Assembly (NCBI RefSeq): GCF_035946395.1
Contig: NZ_DASYZI010000051.1
Location: 1 to 13,731 of the forward strand
Length of the DNA stretch: 13,731 nucleotides
From: Actinocrinis sp035946395
GTDB lineage: Bacteria > Actinomycetota > Actinomycetes > Streptomycetales > Catenulisporaceae
Direction: 5' to 3'
Positions 1 through 5,600 of this stretch are shown here, piece by piece. Made by a program: the position numbers and the translations under genes. The notes beneath the pieces were generated by a model, which saw only the letters and a list, made by a program, of their open reading frames with translations, was not told where the DNA came from and searched no databases. Position 1 is the stretch's first letter. Each line of letters begins with the position of its first letter.

Positions 1-11
1 CGAATGGTCAC
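1..11 (-). CDS. possible start of a further operon gene (11 bases only)
   Basis: On the minus strand the cupin gene ends GAG GCG TGA, and a GTG codon (11-9) overlaps that stop as GTGA, with GAGG a few bases upstream. The same GTGA junction occurs twice elsewhere in this window between genes that clearly belong together (790-793 and 9727-9730). Only three codons and a partial fourth are visible, so no function can be given. It may equally be chance. Confidence 0.25.
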
Positions 12-796
12 GCCTCGCGCTTCAAGGCGACGTCGTACGTGTCCAGACGGCCGCACATCCCGTAGCGGCGGTCCGCAGGTGCCGGCGCATTCCGCACCTC
101 GGCCGCCGCGCGCAGCAGGTGGCCGATCCCGCCCTGCCGCAGCGCCGCCAAGTGCTCGGCAGTGCGCTGAACGGCCAGCGCGGGACCATCGCGCCACAGC
201 TCCTCCCACTGCGCAAACCGGTCCGCGCGCAACGCCAACGCCTGCCGGTAGAACTCCTCCAACGCGTCGTCGTCTCCGGATTCGATCTGCTCGGCGAGTC
301 GGTGGAAGCCGGTCACGGCGAGGTCGCGCCGTCGCCGCGCCGCCTGTTCGTCAGAGGCATGCGACGCGTTCGGATCGAGGAGCGACGCCGCGCGTGCGTA
401 TGCGTATGCGTCGGCGAGCACTTCGGAGGGGAATGTGAGCACTGCGTCCCCTGCCTCGGGCAGGCCGGCGTTCTGCATCAGCACCACGACACGCAGTGCG
501 CCATCGCCGTTGATCGCGCGATGGATCGTGCCCGGTCCGAACCACACCACGGTGCCGGCGCGCAGCGCAGTCTCACGAAGGCCTTGCGTGGTCAGCGTTT
601 GCAGCGAGCCCTCGCCGCCGACGACGATGTAAGCCTCCGTGCACGCCAGGTGCACATGGGGTGAGCCGCCGCACAGTCCGTCGTCCGCGGCCCACTCGTA
701 GACGTGCAGCCCTGAGACTGCCGTACCACCGGGAAACTGCGGCGACTCGACGACTCCGGCCGTCGCGCCAGTCTTGTCAGCTGCCGTGTTCACCAC
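8..796 (-). CDS. cupin-domain protein, likely sugar-catabolic operon member
   Basis: A 262-residue protein with one clear cupin barrel in its first half. Motif 1 runs over residues 43-61 with H47, H49 and E54; motif 2 starts at G81 (GTVVWFGPGTIH) with H92. These four side chains are the usual metal ligands of cupins, so a metal-binding barrel is expected. Residues 120-262 look helical, rich in Ala, Arg and Glu, and I do not recognise them. No signal peptide or membrane segment is seen, so it should be cytosolic. Two GTG codons are adjacent (796 and 793). The second makes a GTGA overlap with the stop of the upstream oxidoreductase, so translation is probably coupled. Substrate is unknown. From the neighbours a role in sugar or sugar-acid conversion (isomerase-like or binding cupin) is inferred. 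Confidence 0.85.
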   Translation of the reverse strand: MVNTAADKTGATAGVVESPQFPGGTAVSGLHVYEWAADDGLCGGSPHVHLACTEAYIVVGGEGSLQTLTTQGLRETALRAGTVVWFGPGTIHRAINGDGALRVVVLMQNAGLPEAGDAVLTFPSEVLADAYAYARAASLLDPNASHASDEQAARRRRDLAVTGFHRLAEQIESGDDDALEEFYRQALALRADRFAQWEELWRDGPALAVQRTAEHLAALRQGGIGHLLRAAAEVRNAPAPADRRYGMCGRLDTYDVALKREA

Positions 797-2967
797 GGAT
801 GTGCCTCCAGGTACGCCTCGATCCGCGCGTGGTCCCAGACTCCGTCGGCGATGGCGACGCGATAGCGCAGCCGCAGTGTCTGGTCGGCGGGCAGTTCGAG
901 CGAGTCGAAGAACGCGAGCGACGGGTTCACCGCGGCGAACGGCTCGCTACGCACGAACCAGTACGGATCGCCGCCGGGGTTCGCCGGGTCGGGCACGAAC
1001 AGCAGCGTGGCGGAGCCGTCGCGCTCGTCGAACTCGCCGCTGAACGCGAGCCACGGCGAGGTGTGCCCCATCGCCGCGGGCTGCCCCTCGCGTCCGCCGG
1101 AGGTGAGCACCGCGCCACCGGTGAACTCGCGCGGGCCGCGCCAGAAGAAGCCGCAGTACCCGGCCAGCTCCCGGCCGAAGACCGTCGGGCTGCCGAAGTC
1201 GAGGCTCTGGCCGCGCACGTTGTGCAGTTCGGTGCCGAACTCCAGCACCCAGCTTCCGCCGTCCGGATCGACGTCCCGCACGGCCAGCGTGCGCCGTTCC
1301 CGGATCCACAGCTCGTCGCGCGAGGTGATCCAGTCCAGCGTCTCGACGAACCCCGCGTCACCGGTACCGCCGGCGCCCCCGCCGTCGGTCACCTCGTCGA
1401 AGCCGGTGTGCTCCATCCGGCCCACGTTCGGCAGGTTGACGTACCCCCAGCCGGGCGCTCCGTGTACGTACGTCCCGCCGCCCCAGAAGTTCTGCTGCGA
1501 CAGGTGCGACGCGGTCATCGCGAGCCCCTTGTGCCAGCGGTGGTCGTTCGGCCGGTTGCAGGTGACCGTTCCGCCGGAGAGCGTGCGCAGCGGATGAAAG
1601 TAAGGGCTCCGGCATTCGAACGTGTCGAGCTGCGGCCGGTAGTCGTAGCGCAGCAGCTCGGTGCCGCCGGCCTCGACGCTGAGCGAGGATTTCTCGTCCC
1701 GCCGCGTCAGCCGCGCCACGCGCAGCCCATCCCCTTCGCCGCCCACGCTGCCGTCACTCGCGCCGCCTACGCTTACGCCCACACCGCTCCCGCTCACACC
1801 TGTCCCGCTCACGCCGGTCCCACCACTCTCGATTTCTCCGCTCGCCTCGGGCGCCCAGCCCGGCACGCCGCCGTGCAGCTGGTGGTAGAAGGGGTCATCC
1901 GGCCCGAGCTGACTGCGCAGCACCGGCTGTCCGGTGAACGCCGAGCGGTACAGCGCGGTGATCAGCTCCAGCGCAGCCCGCCCCTGCGGCCCGCTGGTCG
2001 GCGGCCGCTCGCCGCGTTCCATCGCGTCGAGGACGTACCGAAGCTGCGACGTGTGCGAACTGCCCTCACCAGCCGACTGACCGTCATCCCCGGCCCCGCG
2101 CGTCCATCCCGCGATCCGCGCGGTGTCTTCGGACACGTGCGGCGCCGGTGTGTACGTCCAATTCGCGTCCGTATAACCGTAAAGGTGTTTCAACTCAACG
2201 GTTGCGTCGGTGAAGTCGAAGCGCAGCCGGGACTCCTCGCGCGGTGACAGGATGCTGTTGACCACGGTCGCCAGCGCGCCCGACGAGAACCGGACCAGCG
2301 CCATCGAGACGTCCTCGGTCTCGACCGCCCGGTCCAGCCGCCCGGCCATCGCGCGCACCTCCTCCCACTCGCCGAGCACGGCCAGCATGAGGTCCATCTG
2401 GTGGATGCCGTGGCCCATCGTCGGGCCGCCGCCCTCCGTGGCCCACTTCGCGCGCCACGGCACCTGGAAGTACCCGTGCCCGCGGAACCAGCTCGTGTCG
2501 CACTGCGCGACCAGCGGCCGTCCGAGCTCGCCGGTCTCGACCTGCCGGGCCAGCCGCAGCGCTCCCGCGCCGAACCGGTGCTGGAAGACCACGCTCGCGT
2601 ACGGGCCGCCGTCGCGCTCGGCCCGCTCGATGCGGGCGTACTCGGCCAGTGAAAGCGCCGGGGGCTTCTCGACCAGTGCCCAGGAGCCGGCGTTCAGTAT
2701 GCTCACAACGGCGTCGACGTGCGCGAAAGGCGGCGTGCAGACGTGCACCAGATCAGGACGCTGCTCTTCGAGCATCGCTTCGAGCGACCCGTAGCCCGCA
2801 GGGATCTCGTGCTTCCGGACGAAGGTGTCGAGTCGATCCGGATCCACGTCCGCCGCGGCCACCACGTCGACGCGGTGGGATTGGGCGCGAAGCGCGGGCA
2901 GATGACCGAGTTCGGCGATACCCCCGGCACCGAGGATCGCGGCCCGGAAGCGGCGGGAAGCAGTCAA
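790..2967 (-). CDS. Gfo/Idh/MocA oxidoreductase fused to a PmoA-like (DUF6807) domain
   Basis: Numbered from the TTG start, residues 9-30 form a Rossmann fold (ILGAGGIAE), EKPP with the expected catalytic Lys at 101 follows, and GIHQMD with H189 and D192 matches the catalytic HxxD of the Gfo/Idh/MocA family. This half should oxidise or epimerise a sugar with NAD(P). Residues about 375-414 are a Gly/Ser/Val linker. From about 415 to 725 the sequence resembles PmoA-like DUF6807 proteins, including PNDHRWHKGL, often found beside such oxidoreductases as a separate gene. Start: TTG at 2967 has GAGAGAGG 7 bases upstream; an in-frame ATG at 2997 has no ribosome site and would add 10 residues. At 725 residues it is about twice the usual family length because of the fusion. 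It lies downstream of lacI with its own promoter and leads into the cupin gene. Substrate not known. Confidence 0.88.
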   Translation of the reverse strand: MTASRRFRAAILGAGGIAELGHLPALRAQSHRVDVVAAADVDPDRLDTFVRKHEIPAGYGSLEAMLEEQRPDLVHVCTPPFAHVDAVVSILNAGSWALVEKPPALSLAEYARIERAERDGGPYASVVFQHRFGAGALRLARQVETGELGRPLVAQCDTSWFRGHGYFQVPWRAKWATEGGGPTMGHGIHQMDLMLAVLGEWEEVRAMAGRLDRAVETEDVSMALVRFSSGALATVVNSILSPREESRLRFDFTDATVELKHLYGYTDANWTYTPAPHVSEDTARIAGWTRGAGDDGQSAGEGSSHTSQLRYVLDAMERGERPPTSGPQGRAALELITALYRSAFTGQPVLRSQLGPDDPFYHQLHGGVPGWAPEASGEIESGGTGVSGTGVSGSGVGVSVGGASDGSVGGEGDGLRVARLTRRDEKSSLSVEAGGTELLRYDYRPQLDTFECRSPYFHPLRTLSGGTVTCNRPNDHRWHKGLAMTASHLSQQNFWGGGTYVHGAPGWGYVNLPNVGRMEHTGFDEVTDGGGAGGTGDAGFVETLDWITSRDELWIRERRTLAVRDVDPDGGSWVLEFGTELHNVRGQSLDFGSPTVFGRELAGYCGFFWRGPREFTGGAVLTSGGREGQPAAMGHTSPWLAFSGEFDERDGSATLLFVPDPANPGGDPYWFVRSEPFAAVNPSLAFFDSLELPADQTLRLRYRVAIADGVWDHARIEAYLEAHPW
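1789..1818. repeat. 15-bp tandem duplication in the linker of the oxidoreductase fusion
   Basis: Two adjacent 15-base units, each beginning CCCGCTCAC on the plus strand, match at about 12 of 15 positions and encode Gly/Val/Ser/Thr pentapeptides in the interdomain linker. The period keeps the reading frame. It probably arose by slippage in a region where the protein tolerates length change. Confidence 0.6.
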
Positions 2968-2974
2968 CGCGACG

Positions 2975-2982
2975 CCTCTCTC
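2975..2982 (-). promoter_or_regulatory. ribosome binding site deciding the TTG start at 2967
   Basis: GAGAGAGG on the minus strand lies 7 bases ahead of TTG (2967-2965). It is one of the clearest Shine-Dalgarno sequences in the window, and the in-frame ATG at 2997 has none. This favours the TTG start for the oxidoreductase fusion. Confidence 0.6.
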
Positions 2983-2992
2983 GAAAGTTTCA
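2981..2992 (-). promoter_or_regulatory. candidate LacI-type operator (TGAAACTTTCGA)
   Basis: The core GAAA-C-TTTC is a perfect short dyad (9 bases). It resembles the CGAAA-N-TTTCG type of site bound by some actinomycete LacI-family sugar regulators such as BxlR (recalled, not checked). It sits about 20-30 bases downstream of the predicted transcription start of the oxidoreductase gene, a normal place for a repressor. The lacI gene is directly upstream. A dyad this short could occur by chance. Confidence 0.4.
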
Positions 2993-3017
2993 GACATGTG
3001 ATCGAACTATGTCGGAA

Positions 3018-3046
3018 ACGCTACGACCGCCGCGCCGACCCGTCAA
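3018..3046 (-). promoter_or_regulatory. sigma-70-type promoter of the oxidoreductase-cupin operon
   Basis: Minus-strand -35 TTGACG (3046-3041), 17-base spacer, and -10 TAGCGT (3023-3018) fit the actinomycete housekeeping promoter closely. Transcription would start near 3011, giving a leader of about 43 bases to the TTG start or 13 bases to the ATG at 2997. Confidence 0.7.
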
Positions 3047-3149
3047 CGCGTTCCCGCCCCGCTAAGATCTCTCATTTCGATCTCACAATGCGCGCTCTTG
3101 CAACGCATGCACGCGTGTACGAGTACGTACCCACCTGCCTTCGAACACC

Positions 3150-4202
3150 TCACGACCGGCGCGGCGGCGGCGCCGTGCTGCTGCGCTCCACCAGCCGCGT
3201 CGCCAGGTCCACCCGCAGCGGGTTCGGCCGCTTGCCCCGGCTCAGGTCGATCACCAGCCGGGCCGCCGCCTCGGCCATCTCCGTCAGCGGCTGGCGCACC
3301 GTGGTCAGCGGTGGCCCGATCCATCGGGCGATCGGCAGGTCGTCGAAGCCGACCACGCTCAGGTCGCGCGGGATCACCAGTCCCAGTTCGCGCGCCGCCT
3401 CGTACAGGCCGAGCGCCTGAAGGTCGTTCCCGGTGAACACCGCGGTCGGCCGGTCGGGCAGCTGGAGCAGTTCCAGGCCGATCGAGTACCCCGCCTCGTG
3501 GTGGAAGTCGCCCTCGCGGATCAGCGTGGGGTCGATCGGCAGGCCTGCGGTGTCCAGCGCGGCGCGGTAGCCGTCGATCCGGGCCCGGCTGCACATGATC
3601 TTCGCCGGCCCGCCGATCACCGCGATCCGCTGGTGGCCGAGCTCGATCAGATGCCGGGTCGCGGCCAGGCCGCCGTGCCAGTTGGTCGCGCCCACCGACG
3701 GCACGTCGTCGCCCGGGTCGCCCGCCGGATCCATCACCACGAACGGGATGTCGCGGCTGGTCAGCTGCGCCCGCTGGCCCGGATCCAGGTTGCTGAGCAC
3801 CAGCACCACGCCGGTCGGCCGCCGCGCCAGCACCCCGTCCACCCAGGTCTGCCCGGGGCTCAGCCGCCCCGCGGACTCGGAGAGCACGACGTGCAGGCCG
3901 GTCTCGCGGGCGACGTTCTCCACACCGCGGATCACCTCCATCGCCCACGCGCTTTCCAGTTCGTGGAAGACGAGGTCAAGCAGCGCGGCGGGTTGCCCGC
4001 TGCCCCGCCGCCGGCTGTAGCCGTGCCGTCTCAGCAGTTCCTCGACGCGCACCCGGGTGGCCGGAGCGACGTCGGCGCGGCCGTTCAGCACCTTCGAAAC
4101 TGTCGGAGTGGACACTCCCGCGGCACGGGCGATCTCCGCCAGGGTCGCCGTGCCGTCGCCGGACGGCTCACCGCGCTGGGACTGGACCTTTGCAGGGCTC
4201 AT
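3150..4202 (-). CDS. LacI-family transcriptional regulator
   Basis: A 350-residue repressor of normal family length. Residues 20-65 hold the LacI helix-turn-helix and hinge (TLAEIARAAGVSTPTVSKVL followed by NGR and a GYSRR-like hinge). The rest is a periplasmic-binding-protein-like sugar sensor, with VVGFDDLPIARWIGPPLTTV near the C-terminus typical of the family. It should bind DNA as a dimer and release it on binding a sugar or sugar derivative. Start: ATG at 4202 is chosen because TACCAT stands exactly 7 bases before it, a leaderless arrangement; an ATG at 4211 is also possible and overlaps that box. The frame stays open much further upstream but that part has no family match. It lies directly upstream of the oxidoreductase-cupin genes, its likely targets; the ligand is unknown. 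Confidence 0.93.
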   Translation of the reverse strand: MSPAKVQSQRGEPSGDGTATLAEIARAAGVSTPTVSKVLNGRADVAPATRVRVEELLRRHGYSRRRGSGQPAALLDLVFHELESAWAMEVIRGVENVARETGLHVVLSESAGRLSPGQTWVDGVLARRPTGVVLVLSNLDPGQRAQLTSRDIPFVVMDPAGDPGDDVPSVGATNWHGGLAATRHLIELGHQRIAVIGGPAKIMCSRARIDGYRAALDTAGLPIDPTLIREGDFHHEAGYSIGLELLQLPDRPTAVFTGNDLQALGLYEAARELGLVIPRDLSVVGFDDLPIARWIGPPLTTVRQPLTEMAEAAARLVIDLSRGKRPNPLRVDLATRLVERSSTAPPPRRS

Positions 4203-4209
4203 GGCAGGC

Positions 4210-4238
4210 ATGGTAACGCCAACGTCAGCGCATGGAAC
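4210..4238 (-). promoter_or_regulatory. leaderless promoter of lacI
   Basis: Minus-strand -10 TACCAT (4215-4210) is 7 bases from ATG 4202. At 17 bases further up is GTTCCA (4238-4233), only a weak -35. The -10 and its spacing are the main support. Confidence 0.45.
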
Positions 4239-4297
4239 CGTCGGCCGTCCCCGATCGCGTTCCACACACCTGTTGTGATCCCCGGTGAGCCTGCGAT

Positions 4298-4332
4298 AAC
4301 ATTCGAGCGAGGTTACGCAACATTCGGTAACC
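4298..4332. repeat. dyad GGTTAC-N10-GTAACC with 21-bp-spaced AACATTCG repeats
   Basis: GGTTAC (4311-4316) and GTAACC (4327-4332) form a perfect inverted repeat. AACATTCG occurs at 4298-4305 and again at 4319-4326, exactly 21 bases (two helix turns) apart. It is about 100 bases upstream of the lacI start and may be a binding site for LacI itself or another regulator. Confidence 0.45.
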
Positions 4333-4358
4333 CCGCAGGCAACACCACTGCCAGGCCT

Positions 4359-4395
4359 GTTGGCGCGCCACAGCCGCACTCTGGGGCGCGCCAAC
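4359..4395 (-). terminator. strong hairpin, probable terminator of the lyase gene
   Basis: Arms GTTGGCGCGCC (4359-4369) and GGCGCGCCAAC (4385-4395) pair perfectly over 11 bases; after one mismatch three more pairs form (CAG/CTG), leaving a 7-base loop. No T run follows, which is common for terminators in GC-rich actinomycetes. It lies about 165 bases past the lyase stop and ahead of the lacI promoter, so it could insulate lacI from the lyase transcript. Confidence 0.5.
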
Positions 4396-4557
4396 CCGTC
4401 TCCGCACCGGTGGACTTGCCCGTCGGCCCGAATCGCGCAACTTTCGCAAGTTTCCTTTCAGCCCCGGTCGCCGAGGCCCCCCCGCACCCGGATCCCAGCC
4501 CTCGAATCCCGCCCGAGACTCCACTCTCGGCCCCGCCCCGGTCGGCCCCACTGATGG

Positions 4558-5394
4558 TCAATCCCCGGCGATGATCTCGTTGAGCTGCCCGTAACCAAGC
4601 GCCTGACCGATCTCCGTGTACGTGCCCTCGCCGAACGCTTCCCGTGCGGCGCGCGAAACGAGCGCGTAAGCCGCCGCCGCGATCGACGACCCGAGACTGA
4701 TCCGCGCGACGCCAAGCGCCGCCAGCTCAGGGATCGGCGGAGCGCTCGGCCCGGCCAGAATGTTGAGCGGAGCGTCGATCGCCGAGACGAGCGCCGAAAT
4801 CGTCGCCGGATCGACCACACCGGGCACGAACACACCACTGGCCCCCGCCGCCACAAACGCCGCAGCGCGAGCAACCGTCGCGTCGAGCTGCTCAGCCGGG
4901 CCACCCACCGCCAGCAAATACGTATCGATGCGTGCATTGATGAACAGGTTCACCCCGGCAGCGGCAGCAGCCTCCCGTGCCGCAGCGATCCGCTCCGCCT
5001 GCTGCGCCGTATCGCGCAACCGGACGCCGGACTCCAGGTAGACCGCGTCCTCAAGATTGACGCCCACCGCTCCGGCGGCCAGCACAGCCCGGATCGTCGA
5101 GGCGACACCCGAGGGCGTCTGCGCGAAACCGTTCTCGATGTCGGCCGTCACCGGCACACTCACGGCCGCCGCCACCCGCGCGACTAGCGCGACCGCCGCC
5201 TCAACCCCAAGCCGGTCGCCGTCTGCGGCGCCCAGACTCCACGCCACCCCCGCACTGGTCGTCGCCACCGCCTTCGCACCGGCCTCCTCGACTAGGCGTG
5301 CACTGGCCACATCCCATGCGTTGGCCAGAATCAGCGGCTCGCCTCGGCGATGCAGCGCATGCAGCAACTCGGCCTTCTCGGTGATCGTCGTCAT
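4558..5394 (-). CDS. isocitrate lyase/PEP mutase-family protein
   Basis: A 278-residue TIM-barrel enzyme of the ICL/PEPM superfamily. Visible family motifs: LANAWDVASARL near 22-34, ATTSAG near 44-49, TADIENGF with D85 and E87 (metal/substrate region), VNLEDAV with E115, and INARIDTYL near 152-160. The K-[KR]-C-G-H catalytic loop of true isocitrate and methylisocitrate lyases is missing, so carbon-carbon lysis of isocitrate is unlikely. The family also includes PEP mutase, phosphonopyruvate hydrolase and oxaloacetate decarboxylase-like enzymes; which one applies cannot be said. No phosphonate genes are nearby. The ATG at 5394 overlaps the stop of a 20-codon upstream frame as ATGA and has no good ribosome site, so translation may be coupled. 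It is divergent from the Fe-S protein gene. Confidence 0.85.
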   Translation of the reverse strand: MTTITEKAELLHALHRRGEPLILANAWDVASARLVEEAGAKAVATTSAGVAWSLGAADGDRLGVEAAVALVARVAAAVSVPVTADIENGFAQTPSGVASTIRAVLAAGAVGVNLEDAVYLESGVRLRDTAQQAERIAAAREAAAAAGVNLFINARIDTYLLAVGGPAEQLDATVARAAAFVAAGASGVFVPGVVDPATISALVSAIDAPLNILAGPSAPPIPELAALGVARISLGSSIAAAAYALVSRAAREAFGEGTYTEIGQALGYGQLNEIIAGD

Positions 5395-5453
5395 GACGCC
5401 AGTCCAGCAGACCCTCGCCACACGGTCCAGCTGAAATCCGACACGTACGTCAC
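5391..5453 (-). CDS. possible 20-residue leader peptide before the lyase
   Basis: GTG at 5453 opens a short frame reading VTYVSDFSWTVW and on to a TGA at 5393-5391 that overlaps the lyase ATG as ATGA. Its first 29 bases recur almost perfectly at 7107-7135. Aligned with that copy, differences fall mostly at third codon positions and gaps are multiples of three, as in a translated sequence. No clear ribosome site or TANNNT box precedes the GTG, and the frame is open further upstream, so it may be an untranslated regulatory sequence instead. Confidence 0.35.
   Translation of the reverse strand: MTYVSDFSWTVWRGSAGLAS
5425..5453 (-). repeat. 29-bp dispersed repeat, copy 1
   Basis: Starts GTGACGTACGTGTCGG on the minus strand. 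It matches copy 2 (7107-7135, plus strand) at 28 of 29 positions, the first 21 being identical. Contains the palindrome ACGTACGT. The two copies are inverted and enclose the Fe-S protein gene. Confidence 0.85.
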
Positions 5454-5542
5454 CACATGCGGCTTTGTGGTCGTTACTTCGGCCGTGATCTGCGGCCCCT
5501 GACGCTCGCGATACGGTCGTCGGTGCGTCGGCTTCTCCCGCG

Positions 5543-5559
5543 TTGCCGCATGGCGGCAA
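5543..5559. promoter_or_regulatory. inverted repeat TTGCCGC-ATG-GCGGCAA upstream of the Fe-S gene
   Basis: Perfect 7-base arms separated by 3 bases, ending 4 bases before the -35 of the Fe-S gene promoter, about 42-58 bases upstream of its leaderless start. The position suits an activator or a repressor site. No regulator in the window is obviously its partner. Confidence 0.45.
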
Positions 5560-5563
5560 TTGA

Positions 5564-5593
5564 TTGAAACGGTCAGCGCCGTCCACATAGGCT
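5564..5593 (+). promoter_or_regulatory. leaderless promoter of the Fe-S protein gene
   Basis: TTGAAA (5564-5569), 18-base spacer, TAGGCT (5588-5593), then 7 bases to ATG 5601. Both boxes are good and the spacing predicts that the message begins at or next to the start codon, which supports this start. Confidence 0.7.
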
Positions 5594-5600
5594 CGATCAC

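Larger units (their letters stand above)
4203..4557. other. 355-base region without a gene between the lyase and lacI
   Basis: No convincing reading frame in either direction. It holds the lacI promoter, a dyad and direct repeat (4298-4332) and a strong hairpin (4359-4395), listed separately. At 4439-4457 the minus strand carries two adjacent near-copies of GAAACTTGC/GAAAGTTGC, 9 bases apart, reminiscent of the GAAAnTTTC site near the oxidoreductase start. A run of seven C lies near 4480. Codon-like composition is absent over 4400-4557. Confidence 0.6.

Noticed and set aside
395..413. TGCGTA-type short tandem repeat
   Set aside because: Lies inside the cupin gene and encodes an Ala-Tyr-Ala-Tyr helix; three short units are not unusual.
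1465..1476. GTACGTACGTC in the oxidoreductase gene as a third copy of the dispersed repeat
   Set aside because: Only nine bases are shared, and they encode Thr-Tyr-Val in a conserved protein region; similarity does not extend.
661..2247. Long plus-strand open frame (528 codons) opposite the oxidoreductase fusion
   Set aside because: Antisense to a gene with clear domains; its translation is Arg/Pro/Val-rich with no family motifs, as expected for the reverse of GC-rich coding DNA.
4361..4393. Two GGCGCGCC octamers as recombination or attachment sites
   Set aside because: They are simply the two arms of the hairpin, and no integrase or mobile gene is near.
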